Assembly: GCF_018343545.2 (NCBI RefSeq)
Contig: NZ_JAGYPE020000042.1
Coordinates: 1 to 51,979 of the forward strand
From: Neobacillus citreus
Lineage (GTDB): Bacteria > Bacillota > Bacilli > Bacillales > Cytobacillaceae
Direction: 5' to 3'
DNA length: 51,979 nucleotides
Notes under the pieces: generated by a model
What the model was told of the DNA's origin: nothing
Database searches by the model: none
Seen by the model: only the letters and a program-made list of their open reading frames with translations
In this document: positions 27,145 through 35,889 of the stretch, piece by piece
Numbering within the stretch: the stretch's first letter is position 1
How the letters are laid out: each line of letters opens with the position of its first letter
Program-made: the position numbers and the translations under genes

Positions 27145-27397
27145 TAAAAAAATAAAAAGCAATGGGAGCATATCCCATTGCTTTGAAAACACAAAATTAA
27201 CATTTTCGCGTTAGTAGACAATGAAAGATAGCGCTCCAAGACAACAGTCTTGACAATCCGGCATTTTTTCAATGACGAACCAGCAAGGAAAATAATGAGT
27301 GTTTCCCAACTTCGGCGAACATTCCCTTTCAAAGCCCATCGTTGAAGCTCATCCTTCTCCGGGCCTTTACTCTTGAAGCTCGCACCTCTACCTTCAC
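27145..27397 (-). promoter_or_regulatory. Lysine riboswitch (L-box) with terminator, upstream of lysC
   Basis: The aptamer runs about 27397 down to 27223 on the minus strand. P1 pairs GAAGGTAG with CTATCTTTC. The conserved blocks GTAGAGGTGCGA, TCAAGAGTA, GAAAGGG, CGCCGAAG and GTCAAG...CTTGGAG occur in the order of the B. subtilis lysC leader. The expression platform ends in AAAGCAATGGGA and TCCCATTGCTTT followed by a T run (27145-27184). Lysine binding should favour termination. The whole 346-base uvrC-lysC gap is taken up by this leader. Confidence 0.96.
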
Positions 27398-27464
27398 TTT
27401 ACTTATAAAAGTGATAGTCTATTAAATTTTTATTCATTATAGCATAGTAATACTAGAGTGACAA

Positions 27465-29240
27465 TTACTGTGACTGAAGTTTTTTTATTAATTCTTCTGC
27501 CACATTTTGGGGGATGCCAATCTCTCTAAATTCCTCAAGGGTTGCCTCTCTCATTTTCTTAACGGAGCCAAATTCCTTTAATAGCTGCTTCTTGCGTTTT
27601 TCGCCAATCCCAGGAATGTCGTCAAGTAAGGATTGGAATGCAGTTTTACCGCGTGTCTGCCGGTGGAAGGTAATCGCAAAGCGGTGAACTTCATCCTGGA
27701 TTCGCTGGAGTAAATAAAATTCCTGGCTATTGCGGGCAAGCGCTACAATTTCCAATGGATTCCCATACATAAGCTGTGATGTGCGGTGCTTCTCATCCTT
27801 GACCAGTCCAGCAAGAGGAATGTCCAGCCCCAATTCATTTTCTAGTACATCACGGACAGCTTCCACATGTCCCTTTCCACCGTCAATGATGATCAAATCA
27901 GGCAGCGGAAGCTCTTCCTTTAGAGCCCTCGAGTATCTTCGTCTCGTTACCTCTCTCATCGATTCATAATCATCCGGGCCTTCAACAGACTTAATTTTAT
28001 ATTTCCGATATTCCCGCTTGTTTGCTTTCCCGTCTGTAAAAACAATCATCGCTGACACCGGGTCTGTCCCTTGAATGTTAGAGTTATCAAATGCCTCGAT
28101 CCGGTGAGGCGTATATATGCCAAGCATTTCTCCAAGGTTTTCAACGGCTTTGATCGTTCTTTCCTCATCTTTTTCAATAAGAGAGAACTTCTCATTCAAG
28201 GCGATTTTCGCATTTTTAATTGCCATTTTGACAAGGTCCTTTTTCTGGCCCCGCTGCGGCTTAATGACTTTTACTTCCAATAACTGCTCTGCCATCTGCA
28301 AATCCACATCGTCCTGGATGAGAATTTCCTTCGGTTTAAAATGGTTCGTCTTTTGATAAAATTGGCCGAGGAAGGTAAGGATTTCTTCTTCCGGCTCATT
28401 ATAGATAGGGAACATCGAAACGTCTCGTTCAATCAGCTTCCCTTGGCGCACAAAAAATACTTGAACACACATCCAGCCTTTGTCAACGGCATAGCCGAAT
28501 ACATCACGGTCAGTAAAATCAGTCATCGTGATCTTTTGTTTTTCCATGATTGTTTCAATATGAATGATTTTGTCACGGAATTCCTTTGCTCTTTCAAAAT
28601 CAAGCTCTTCCGCGGCAGCCTGCATTTTTTCAGTTAGGTCCTTTTTTATTTCATTATAACCGCCATTTAAAAAGCGGGTAATTTCATCGGTCATTTGTTT
28701 ATACTGTTCTTCAGAAACCTCATTTACGCAAGGCGCCAGGCACTGCCCCAAGTGATAATAGAGGCAAACTCGGTCAGGAAGCGTAGAACATTTGCGGAGC
28801 GGGTAAATCCGGTCAAGCAGTTTCTTTGTTTCGTTGGCCGCGCCTACGTTGGGATATGGACCAAAATACTTACCTTTATCCTTTTTTACTTTTCTTGTAA
28901 TAATTAGCTTTGGGTGTCTTTCTGCAGTCAGCTTAATAAATGGATAAGTCTTATCATCCCTAAGCATGACATTATATTTTGGGTCATATTTTTTTATTAA
29001 ATTTAATTCAAGCAGAAGTGCTTCGATATTGGATGAGGTCACGATATACTCAAAGTCTTCAATCTCATTTACCAAGCGAAGTGTTTTCCCATCATGCGAA
29101 CCGGTAAAATAAGACCGGACACGGTTCTTTAATACTTTCGCCTTACCAACGTAGATAATCGATCCTTGACGATCCTTCATCAAGTAGCAGCCGGGTTGAT
29201 CCGGCAGCAGCGTTAACTTTTGTTTAATGGTTTCATTCAT
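27465..29240 (-). CDS. uvrC: Excinuclease ABC subunit C
   Basis: Makes both incisions in nucleotide excision repair together with UvrB. The GIY-YIG domain starts at [13 protein letters not shown] with the motif IIYVGKA near 29. The four-cysteine-type linker region ([23 protein letters not shown]), the UVR helix pair ([16 protein letters not shown]), the RNase H-like endonuclease domain ([17 protein letters not shown]) and terminal helix-hairpin-helix ([14 protein letters not shown]) follow. The ORF opens at 29273; the ATG at 29240 matches the B. subtilis start and gives 591 residues. Confidence 0.97.
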   Translation of the reverse strand: MNETIKQKLTLLPDQPGCYLMKDRQGSIIYVGKAKVLKNRVRSYFTGSHDGKTLRLVNEIEDFEYIVTSSNIEALLLELNLIKKYDPKYNVMLRDDKTYPFIKLTAERHPKLIITRKVKKDKGKYFGPYPNVGAANETKKLLDRIYPLRKCSTLPDRVCLYYHLGQCLAPCVNEVSEEQYKQMTDEITRFLNGGYNEIKKDLTEKMQAAAEELDFERAKEFRDKIIHIETIMEKQKITMTDFTDRDVFGYAVDKGWMCVQVFFVRQGKLIERDVSMFPIYNEPEEEILTFLGQFYQKTNHFKPKEILIQDDVDLQMAEQLLEVKVIKPQRGQKKDLVKMAIKNAKIALNEKFSLIEKDEERTIKAVENLGEMLGIYTPHRIEAFDNSNIQGTDPVSAMIVFTDGKANKREYRKYKIKSVEGPDDYESMREVTRRRYSRALKEELPLPDLIIIDGGKGHVEAVRDVLENELGLDIPLAGLVKDEKHRTSQLMYGNPLEIVALARNSQEFYLLQRIQDEVHRFAITFHRQTRGKTAFQSLLDDIPGIGEKRKKQLLKEFGSVKKMREATLEEFREIGIPQNVAEELIKKLQSQ

Positions 29241-29327
29241 TCCGGCCGCTCTCCTCTCTGCCGTTTTAATCATATACTTATAAATTTTAAAACAATCTGC
29301 AGGTAAATTAAAGTGGGAGTCTCTAGA

Positions 29328-29364
29328 AATAAAAAAACCTTAACCGATATTCCGGTTAAGGTTT
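29328..29364 (-). terminator. trxA terminator
   Basis: Minus-strand AACCTTAACCGG and CGGTTAAGGTT stem followed by TTTTTATTT. Confidence 0.92.
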
Positions 29365-29378
29365 CTTTGTTTTGAAGA

Positions 29379-29693
29379 TTATAGATGTTTTTGTAGTAAC
29401 CCTGCTAAAGCTTCTTTTGGTTGGAAGCCGACAGTTTTATCAACAACTTCACCGTTTTTCAACACTAGTAAAGTTGGAATGCTCATTACTCCAAAATTAG
29501 AAGCTGTCTGCGGATTTTCATCCACATCAAGTTTCGTAATTTTTACTTTATCTCCCATTTCAGCATCAAGCTCTTCTAAAACTGGCGCAATCATTTTGCA
29601 AGGTCCGCACCATGGTGCCCAGAAATCTACAAGAACAAGACCTGAACCTGTTTCAGCCGTAAAGTTTTGATCTGTTACGTGTGCAATAGCCAT
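29379..29693 (-). CDS. trxA: Thioredoxin
   Basis: General disulfide reductase of the cytoplasm. The 104 residues contain the active site WCGPC at 28-32 and the cis-proline loop [12 protein letters not shown] near 72. Highly biased codons suggest strong expression. Monocistronic, with its own terminator before uvrC. In B. subtilis it lies at the same place. Confidence 0.98.
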   Translation of the reverse strand: MAIAHVTDQNFTAETGSGLVLVDFWAPWCGPCKMIAPVLEELDAEMGDKVKITKLDVDENPQTASNFGVMSIPTLLVLKNGEVVDKTVGFQPKEALAGLLQKHL

Positions 29694-29826
29694 TTTTCAT
29701 TGCCTCCCTAATTATTACTTAAATCTAACGAAAGTATAACATCGTTTGGAAAATCACGCTAATAATCTGTTTCGCAGGTAATTTTCCCATTTTGCCTAGT
29801 AAGTATTCTATGCAAACTCATGATAA

Positions 29827-29852
29827 AGGCGAGCGGAACATCCCGCTCGCCC
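29827..29852 (-). terminator. etfA terminator, end of the fatty-acid oxidation operon
   Basis: GGCGAGCGG and CCGCTCGCC stem with a six-base loop. The minus-strand tail TTTATC is short. Confidence 0.75.
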
Positions 29853-29862
29853 TCATAAATTA

Positions 29863-30840
29863 TTATGAATGAACTTTAAGCTTTTTAAACTCTTCAGTTA
29901 AAAGTGGAACAACTTCGAACAAGTCACCAACGATACCGTAGTCTGCCACTTTGAAGATGTTTGCTTCAGGATCTTTGTTAATGGCTACAATAACTTTAGA
30001 GTTGGACATACCTGCAAGATGCTGGATAGCGCCGGAAATACCGCAGGCAATGTATAGGTCTGGAGTTACAACCTTACCAGTTTGGCCAATTTGCAGGGAG
30101 TAATCACAGTATTCAGCGTCACATGCACCGCGGGAAGCTCCAATTGCTCCACCTAATACAGCAGCCAATTCTTTTAGAGGTGCAAAGCCTTCCGCGCTCT
30201 TCACGCCGCGTCCGCCGGAAATAACGACTTTTGCTTCGCTCAGGTCTACACCTTCAGTAGCTTTTCTGACTACCTCTTTAACGATGGCGCGAAGGTCTTT
30301 GATTTCCACAGAAAGGGAAGAAACTTCACCGCTTCTTGACTCATCTTTTTGTAGTGGAGCAATGTTATTTGGACGAACAGTAGCAAAGATTAAACCGTCA
30401 GTCACAATTTTCTTTTCGAATGCTTTACCGGAATAGATTGGTCGTGTAAAGACAACGTTTCCTCCAGCCACTTCAACAGCTGTAGCATCAGAAATTAGAC
30501 CTGATGAAAGCTTAGCAGCAATTCTTGGAGAAAGGTCTTTTCCAAGTGCTGTATGACCGAAAACAAGACCTTCTGGCTTTTCTTGGTCAATGACAGCTAA
30601 TAGTGCTTGAGAATAGCCATCTGATGTATACTGCTTTAATTTTTCGTTTTCAACAACAACGACGCGGTCTGCACCGGATTGAATTAATTCTGCACCAAGG
30701 CTTTGTACTGCTTCTCCAAGCAATACTCCTACTACTTCTCCGCCTTCAGCAACAGTTTTAGCTGCAGCAACTGCTTCAAAAGATACATTACGTAAGGATC
30801 CGTCGCGAACTTCTCCTAAAACTAATACTTTTTTAGACAT
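29863..30840 (-). CDS. etfA: Electron transfer flavoprotein alpha subunit
   Basis: Binds FAD and, with EtfB, takes electrons from acyl-CoA dehydrogenases to the quinone pool. Among the 325 residues the C-terminal FAD domain shows [56 protein letters not shown] and [10 protein letters not shown] in family order. Last gene of the fadR-fadB-etfB-etfA run, 41 bases after etfB, and followed by a hairpin. Confidence 0.98.
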   Translation of the reverse strand: MSKKVLVLGEVRDGSLRNVSFEAVAAAKTVAEGGEVVGVLLGEAVQSLGAELIQSGADRVVVVENEKLKQYTSDGYSQALLAVIDQEKPEGLVFGHTALGKDLSPRIAAKLSSGLISDATAVEVAGGNVVFTRPIYSGKAFEKKIVTDGLIFATVRPNNIAPLQKDESRSGEVSSLSVEIKDLRAIVKEVVRKATEGVDLSEAKVVISGGRGVKSAEGFAPLKELAAVLGGAIGASRGACDAEYCDYSLQIGQTGKVVTPDLYIACGISGAIQHLAGMSNSKVIVAINKDPEANIFKVADYGIVGDLFEVVPLLTEEFKKLKVHS

Positions 30841-30881
30841 TAGTGTTTACCTCCTGCAAATCAATTTTTATGATAAACCGA

Positions 30882-31655
30882 TTAGACTACTTTTGCTTCA
30901 GTGTGGAGCAGTTGAACAAGTTCTTTTACTTGGTCGGCTAAATCGCCAGATAAAACCTTGCCTGCTTCTTTCTTTGGCGGCAGGTAAATTTCAATTGTTT
31001 TTGTTTTAGCTTCCACATCATCTTCTTCAAGATCAAGATCATCTAATTCCAGCTCATCAAGAGGCTTTTTCTTTGCCTTCATGATCCCAGGCAATGATGG
31101 ATAGCGCGGCTCGTTCAAGCCTTGCTGAGCAGTTACTAAAAGCGGAAGGCTTGTTTCAATTACTTCAGAATCCCCTTCAACGTCACGAGTAACAGTTGCC
31201 TTTGTTCCATCGATTTCAAGCTTTGTAATCGTGGTTACGTAAGGAATGTTTAGAAGTTCAGCCACACGCGGTCCAACCTGGCCAGATCCGCCGTCAATGG
31301 CAACATTTCCGCCAAGGATTAAGTCAGCATTTTTATCTTTTAAGTATTCAGCAAGAATTTTGGCAGTTGTAAATTGGTCGCCATTTTCAACGTCATCTTC
31401 AGTATTGATGAGAACAGCCTTATCTGCACCCATGGCAAGCGCAGTACGCAATTGCTTTTCAGCTTCTTCGTTGCCGACAGAAATAACGGTTACTTCGCCG
31501 CCGTTTGCATCACGGACCTGAATCGCTTCTTCAATGGCGTATTCATCATAAGGGTTAATGATGAATTCAGCACCATCTTCATTGATTTTGCCGCCGGAAA
31601 TCGCAATCTTTTCCTCTGTATCAAAGGTTCTTTTCATTAATACAAAAATGTTCAT
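30882..31655 (-). CDS. etfB: Electron transfer flavoprotein beta subunit
   Basis: Partner of EtfA, with an adenine-nucleotide-binding fold. The 257 residues contain the family phrases NPYDEYAIEEA near 34, ALAMGADKAVLI near 72, DLILGGNVAIDGGSGQVGP near 110 and PLLVTAQQGLNEPRYPSLPGIMKAKKKP near 170. The gap to fadB upstream is 113 bases and holds an unusual hairpin. Confidence 0.97.
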   Translation of the reverse strand: MNIFVLMKRTFDTEEKIAISGGKINEDGAEFIINPYDEYAIEEAIQVRDANGGEVTVISVGNEEAEKQLRTALAMGADKAVLINTEDDVENGDQFTTAKILAEYLKDKNADLILGGNVAIDGGSGQVGPRVAELLNIPYVTTITKLEIDGTKATVTRDVEGDSEVIETSLPLLVTAQQGLNEPRYPSLPGIMKAKKKPLDELELDDLDLEEDDVEAKTKTIEIYLPPKKEAGKVLSGDLADQVKELVQLLHTEAKVV

Positions 31656-31732
31656 GGTTACCCTCCTAAATATTCAAACATTTGTTTAGTTTGAAAGATT
31701 GAAAAAATTTTTTGTAAAAAAATATAATAAGC

Positions 31733-31765
31733 TTCCTAGCGAGCACTCGCTCGGAGGACTAGGAA
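31733..31765. other. Hairpin between fadB and etfB
   Basis: TTCCTAG (31733-31739) pairs with CTAGGAA (31759-31765) and, immediately inside, CGAGC pairs with GCTCG around ACTC. The transcribed strand has no T run directly after the stem, only a distant AT-rich stretch. It looks more like a processing or partial-termination signal than a full terminator. Confidence 0.55.
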
Positions 31766-31768
31766 AGT

Positions 31769-32542
31769 TTATTCACCTTTAAAATGAGGTTCTCTTTTTT
31801 CAATAAAAGCTTGAATGCCTTCTTTGGCATCTTTTGAAACAAATACTTCACCAAAAAGTTCTGATTCCCGCTTTACACCTTCATAAAATTCTTTTGTTTT
31901 TGAATAGTTTAATAGTTCAATAGCGGCTTTGACAGAGCCAGGGCTCTTCTTGGCAATTTTTCCTGCAAGTTTATAGGCTTGTTCTAAGACTTCATTTTCC
32001 GGATAAGCATGGTTAGCAAGCCCATATTGAACCGCTTCCAATCCAGTGATTGGCTCGGAGGTTAACATCATCTCCGCCGCTCTTGCTGTTCCAACATATT
32101 TTGGCAGACGCTGGGTACCAGCAAAGCCTGGAATGATCCCAAGCTGCAATTCAGGAAGACCTAGTTTCGCGGTTTCACTAACAAGACGGATATGGCATGA
32201 CATTGCCAGTTCAAGCCCGCCGCCTAGTGCTGCACCATGGATTGCGGCAATAATAGGTTTTGGAAACTTCTCCATCCGGTCAAACAAATCTTGTCCAAAT
32301 TTGCCAAGATTTGAAAAACCTTCTGAAGAACTTACTGTTGTAAATTCTTTAATATCGGCACCTGCCGAGAAAAAGCGGCCTTCACCATGGATGACAACTG
32401 CTCTAATCTCGCGGCTTGGTTCAATTTCATCTAGTGCTGCGGTTAATTCCCGTAAAAGGCCTGATGAAAGCGCATTTGCCGGAGGACGCTGCAACGTAAT
32501 GGTTGCGATGGAGTCCTCCACTGACCATTTTAAATATTCCAT
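31769..32542 (-). CDS. fadB: Enoyl-CoA hydratase
   Basis: Hydrates trans-2-enoyl-CoA in fatty acid beta-oxidation. The 257 residues show the crotonase fold with the oxyanion-hole segments FSAGADIKEF near 58 and IHGAALGGGLELAMSCHIR near 101, plus the catalytic-glutamate region LGLPELQLGIIPGFAGTQRLP. B. subtilis calls this gene fadB (ysiB). It follows fadR by 24 bases with a GAGGAGGG site. Confidence 0.93.
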   Translation of the reverse strand: MEYLKWSVEDSIATITLQRPPANALSSGLLRELTAALDEIEPSREIRAVVIHGEGRFFSAGADIKEFTTVSSSEGFSNLGKFGQDLFDRMEKFPKPIIAAIHGAALGGGLELAMSCHIRLVSETAKLGLPELQLGIIPGFAGTQRLPKYVGTARAAEMMLTSEPITGLEAVQYGLANHAYPENEVLEQAYKLAGKIAKKSPGSVKAAIELLNYSKTKEFYEGVKRESELFGEVFVSKDAKEGIQAFIEKREPHFKGE

Positions 32543-32566
32543 AGTATCCCTCCTCTAATTTGTGAT

Positions 32567-33151
32567 CTAGCAGCCTGCAAACCCGTTGATTAAAAGACGA
32601 TGGACTTTAGGTGCAAGCGCTGTTAAATTAAACTTCTCCTCGTTCAACACCCATGAAGTAACGATTTCATCAATGGTGCCGAAGACCATTTGCCGGACCA
32701 GTCGAACATCCAGGGTTTCTGAGAACTCACCAGTTTCTATGCCTTCAATGATAATCTTGTCGATCACCTGCAAGTAGCCTTTCAGAACATTATTGATCCG
32801 CATCCGCAATTCCTTATTGGATTGGCGTAATTCCAGCTGTGTGACGATTGCCATATGATGGTCTTCCGATAGAAGCTGAAAATGAGTTTCAACCAACACT
32901 AATAATTTCTCTGCCGCTGTCTTTTTTCCTGCAATTTCTTCATCTATTTTTTCAACAAAACTACCCATTTTTTCTTCAAAGAGTGAGATAAGGATGTCTT
33001 CTTTGTTTTTAAAATACAAATAAATCGTGCCATCAGCCACTCCTGCTTGCTTGGCAATCTTTGCAACCTGGGCTTGGTGGTAGCCGTTTTCAGCGATGAC
33101 AATCACTGCAGCATCGATAATTTGCATGTATTTTGGTTTCATTTTTTTCAC
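32567..33151 (-). CDS. fadR: TetR-family repressor of fatty acid degradation, FadR
   Basis: Represses beta-oxidation genes and is released by long-chain acyl-CoA in B. subtilis (YsiA). The 194 residues have an N-terminal TetR helix-turn-helix (GYHQAQVAKIAKQAGVADGTIYLYFKNKEDILISLF, about 20-55) and a ligand-binding C-terminal domain. A textbook FadR operator lies in its own promoter, so it is autoregulated together with fadB-etfB-etfA. Confidence 0.95.
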   Translation of the reverse strand: MKKMKPKYMQIIDAAVIVIAENGYHQAQVAKIAKQAGVADGTIYLYFKNKEDILISLFEEKMGSFVEKIDEEIAGKKTAAEKLLVLVETHFQLLSEDHHMAIVTQLELRQSNKELRMRINNVLKGYLQVIDKIIIEGIETGEFSETLDVRLVRQMVFGTIDEIVTSWVLNEEKFNLTALAPKVHRLLINGFAGC

Positions 33152-33209
33152 TTACGTTCCCCCCTTTGAAGAAAAATTTACAAACCAATCAAAATTAAAA
33201 AGAAAAATA

Positions 33210-33263
33210 TGAATGAATAATCATTCATATTTTTATAATAGATTTTATATATCTTTCTGTCAA
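33210..33263 (-). promoter_or_regulatory. fadR promoter with FadR operator
   Basis: Minus-strand TTGACA (plus 33258-33263), exactly 17 bp, then TATTAT (plus 33235-33240). Eight bases downstream is TGAATGAATAATCATTCA (33210-33227), a full match to the B. subtilis FadR consensus TGAATGAMTANTCATTCA as I recall it. The palindrome extends to 11-bp arms (33206-33231). It would cover the transcription start. Confidence 0.88.
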
Positions 33264-33314
33264 GAAAGACAAGCTACTTTCTTCATAATATTTTAAAAAT
33301 TAATATTTGGCAAG

Positions 33315-35021
33315 TTATGCGTGCTTTTTAGCCTCTTCTTCCAGTTTTTGAATTTCCTCATCGACCAGTATTCTTCGCAGTATTTTTCCTACAGCGGTTT
33401 TCGGAAGTTCTCTTCTGAATTCGTAAAGTCTTGGCACTTTATAAGCAGTAAGAAATTTTCTGGCAAACTTGTTCATTTCCTCTGCGGTAACCGTTGCGCC
33501 CTCTTTTAAAACAATGTACGCCTTAACCGTTTCACCCCGATAAGGGTCAGGCACACCCGCGACGACTGCTTCGACGACATCGGGATGTTCATATAAAACT
33601 TCTTCTATTTCGCGCGGATAAATATTAAATCCGCCGGCGATAATCATGTCTTTCTTCCGGTCAACCACATAAAAATAACCGTTTTCATCCATGTATCCCA
33701 GATCACCTGTATACAGCCAGCCGTCTTTTATTGTTTGCGCTGTCTCCTCGGGACGATTCCAGTATCCCTTCATTACCTGCGGACCTTTAATGATCAGTTC
33801 GCCAATTTCTCCAGCAGGCATCTCTTCTCCCGTTTCAGAAGATACAATTTTGGAATCCGTATCAGGATACGGAACGCCGATGCTGCCCTTAACTCTTACT
33901 GCCCCCCATAAGAAGTTGGAGTGAGTAACTGGTGATGCTTCTGAAAGACCATAGCCCTCGACAAGCTTACCACCTGTAATAGCCTCAAATCTTTCCTGGA
34001 CTTCATGCGGAAGCGGAGCCGAGCCGCTGATACATGCCTCAATTGAGGATAAATCATATTTTTTCAAATCTGGATGTTTTAACAGGCCGATAAAAATCGT
34101 TGGTGCTCCCGGAAAAAGCGTTACTCGGTGTTTTTGTATTGCTTTCAACGTCTCAAGCGCATCAAATTTAGGCATTAAAATTAATTTAGCGGCCATCTTT
34201 ACGGACAGAATCATAACTGTGGTTAAGCCAAAGACATGGAAGAACGGCAATATTCCCAAGATGACTTCTTTTGCTGGCTGGACTTTAAAGACCCAGGCCT
34301 GGTTCATCGTGGTATTGGCATTAACATTTTTATGGGTTAGCATGACCCCTTTGGCCACGCCGGTCGTTCCACCGGTATATTGAAGCAAGGCAATATCCTC
34401 ATCAATATCGAAGTCATATTCCATTAATTTTTTCTTCTTTTGTTTTAAAACCTCTGTCAGCAAATGGGTGCTGCCCTCATGTTTTACATTTACAACAATT
34501 CCGTATTGTTTTTTCTGGATGTAAGGGTAAACTAAGTTTTTAGGAAATGGGAGGAAATCTTTGATAGCGGTAACAATGATATGTTTTAAAGCAGTGTGCG
34601 GCATTACTTTTGCGACGCGCGGATAAAGGATATCCATTGTGACAATGACCTTTGCGCCAGAATCATTCATTTGGTGTTCAAGCTCTCGTTCTGTGTATAA
34701 TGGATTGGTTTCCACGACTACCCCGCCGGCGATCAGAATTCCGAAGAAGCAGATAACGTTTTGCGGGCTATTCGGAAGCATAATTGCAACACGGTCACCC
34801 TTTTGAACTCCAAGATTTGCCTGCAGATAGCCGGCAAAGCTTTGGGCATCTTCATAGAGCTGTTTAAAGGTAAGCTCCTTCCCCATAAAGTGGAGTGCCA
34901 CTTTATCCGGAAACTTCTTGGCTGTTACTTCCAAGTATTTGTGTACTGGTTCTGTGGAGTATTCCAGTGTGGCAGGTACTTCTTTAGGATAATTTTTCAA
35001 CCACGGTTTTAACTCCGACAT
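33315..35021 (-). CDS. lcfA: Long-chain fatty acid CoA ligase
   Basis: Activates fatty acids to acyl-CoA with ATP. The 568-residue AMP-binding enzyme has the P-loop YTGGTTGVAKG at 215-225, the GYGLSEASPVTH motif near 355, GWLYTGDLGYMDENGYFYVVDRKKDMI near 440-466 and the C-terminal catalytic lysine in PKTAVGKILRR. Full length. It has its own sigma-A promoter and is followed after 163 bases by fadR. A ribosome binding site GGGGGC precedes the ATG. Confidence 0.95.
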   Translation of the reverse strand: MSELKPWLKNYPKEVPATLEYSTEPVHKYLEVTAKKFPDKVALHFMGKELTFKQLYEDAQSFAGYLQANLGVQKGDRVAIMLPNSPQNVICFFGILIAGGVVVETNPLYTERELEHQMNDSGAKVIVTMDILYPRVAKVMPHTALKHIIVTAIKDFLPFPKNLVYPYIQKKQYGIVVNVKHEGSTHLLTEVLKQKKKKLMEYDFDIDEDIALLQYTGGTTGVAKGVMLTHKNVNANTTMNQAWVFKVQPAKEVILGILPFFHVFGLTTVMILSVKMAAKLILMPKFDALETLKAIQKHRVTLFPGAPTIFIGLLKHPDLKKYDLSSIEACISGSAPLPHEVQERFEAITGGKLVEGYGLSEASPVTHSNFLWGAVRVKGSIGVPYPDTDSKIVSSETGEEMPAGEIGELIIKGPQVMKGYWNRPEETAQTIKDGWLYTGDLGYMDENGYFYVVDRKKDMIIAGGFNIYPREIEEVLYEHPDVVEAVVAGVPDPYRGETVKAYIVLKEGATVTAEEMNKFARKFLTAYKVPRLYEFRRELPKTAVGKILRRILVDEEIQKLEEEAKKHA

Positions 35022-35072
35022 AATATGCCCCCTTACGTTTATTAAATTGTGAAAATTCTAACATCTAAACCT

Positions 35073-35101
35073 ATTATAGAACAAATTTTTACAATAAACA
35101 A
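35073..35101 (-). promoter_or_regulatory. Predicted lcfA promoter
   Basis: Minus-strand TTGTTT (plus 35096-35101), 17 bp, then TATAAT (plus 35073-35078). I find no FadR box overlapping or near it. The rest of the 35022-35225 gap shows no gene or repeat. Confidence 0.6.
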
Positions 35102-35225
35102 TTTCCATTTCCATATCTTGAAATAATTACTACCTTTTGTCTATCAACTAAATAAGCAATAGTTTATCTAGTCTATTCACGTTTCAAATTCATGATTTTT
35201 TTCGTAATCATTATGTTTATAAAAT

Positions 35226-35262
35226 AAAAAATCACCGTGCAATAATTTCACACGGTGATTTT
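35226..35262 (-). terminator. Terminator of the zapA-cvpA-polX-mutS2-yshE unit
   Basis: Minus-strand AATCACCGTG and CACGGTGATT stem, 11-base loop, followed by TTTTATTTT. Confidence 0.93.
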
Positions 35263-35270
35263 CCTTATAT

Positions 35271-35348
35271 TTAAAATAAGAGATAGATAACGCCCAGCAC
35301 CACGAATAGTCCGCATAATCCTATTAGTACTTTTGCTAATGTTTCCAC
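35271..35348 (-). CDS. Predicted 25-residue single-span membrane peptide
   Basis: A GTG start at 35348 follows AGGGGAG by seven bases. The frame reads METLAKVLIG, then a cysteine-containing hydrophobic helix with LFVVLGVIYLLF at its end, and stops with TAA at 35271, just before a strong terminator. It starts 14 bases after the yshE stop, so it is the last gene of that operon. One transmembrane helix with an N-terminal Glu and Lys is all that can be seen. Too short for most gene finders. Function unknown. Confidence 0.65.
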   Translation of the reverse strand: METLAKVLIGLCGLFVVLGVIYLLF

Positions 35349-35361
35349 AAACTCTCTCCCC

Positions 35362-35769
35362 TTATGATATTCCTGCCCCGATGACATAGGATAGCCCAAT
35401 GGAAATAATCATCGAAATCAAGCCTACAGCCCGATTATCATTTTGAATTTCTTCATCAATTTTAAACTTTGGAGTTAAAAATTCAAAGATAAAGTAACCG
35501 GCCAGCAGCAGTACAAAGCCGTATATGCCCCAGCCAATCATGGAAAGCAATGAACTGTGGTCTTCAATGGTATGTCTAAAAATATTGGCAACGCCAAAAA
35601 TTTTTCCGCCGGTTGCCATTGCCACAGCCAAATTTCCCTTCTTTATTTCATCCCAATTTTTGTATTTCGTAACCATTTCGAAAATGGCTAAAAATACAAT
35701 CATACATAAAATGACAACACTGTAATAGGCCGCTATTTGAATATATTCGTTTTCCCAGAACTGGTCCAT
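35362..35769 (-). CDS. yshE: DUF350 family membrane protein YshE
   Basis: A 135-residue protein with four membrane helices and the family phrases KGNLAVAMATGGKIFGVANIFRH near 42-64 and NDNRAVGLISMIISIGLSYVIGAG at the C-terminus, an internal repeat of two helix pairs. Its function is unknown. It is in the MutS2 operon as in B. subtilis. Confidence 0.88.
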   Translation of the reverse strand: MDQFWENEYIQIAAYYSVVILCMIVFLAIFEMVTKYKNWDEIKKGNLAVAMATGGKIFGVANIFRHTIEDHSSLLSMIGWGIYGFVLLLAGYFIFEFLTPKFKIDEEIQNDNRAVGLISMIISIGLSYVIGAGIS

Positions 35770-35791
35770 TGCCTACTCTCCCCTGAATCTA

Positions 35792-35889
35792 TTTGCTAAT
35801 CGGAATTTTTTCAAATTCCGAACGCATAAATTCAACTACTCCTCTGCCTTCGTCCTAACGGACTTGTCAATCGGCGAGTTTTCATTTAA
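35792..35889 (+). repeat. Dispersed structured repeat, copy 2
   Basis: The segment order is TTTGCTAATCGG, a CGGAATTT-TTTC-AAATTCCG hairpin, GCATAAATTCAACTAC (35824), a GTCC-TAAC-GGAC hairpin, ACTTGTC-AATC-GGCGAGT with G-U pairs preserving the stem on plus, and TTTTCATTTAA. It spans the whole yshE-mutS2 gap and overlaps the mutS2 stop codon. Confidence 0.82.

Noticed and set aside
27132..27332. 66-codon minus-strand ORF upstream of lysC
   Set aside because: It lies entirely in the lysine riboswitch aptamer and terminator.
32046..32558. 170-codon plus-strand ORF across fadB
   Set aside because: Antisense shadow of a full-length enoyl-CoA hydratase; serine- and proline-rich composition typical of shadows.
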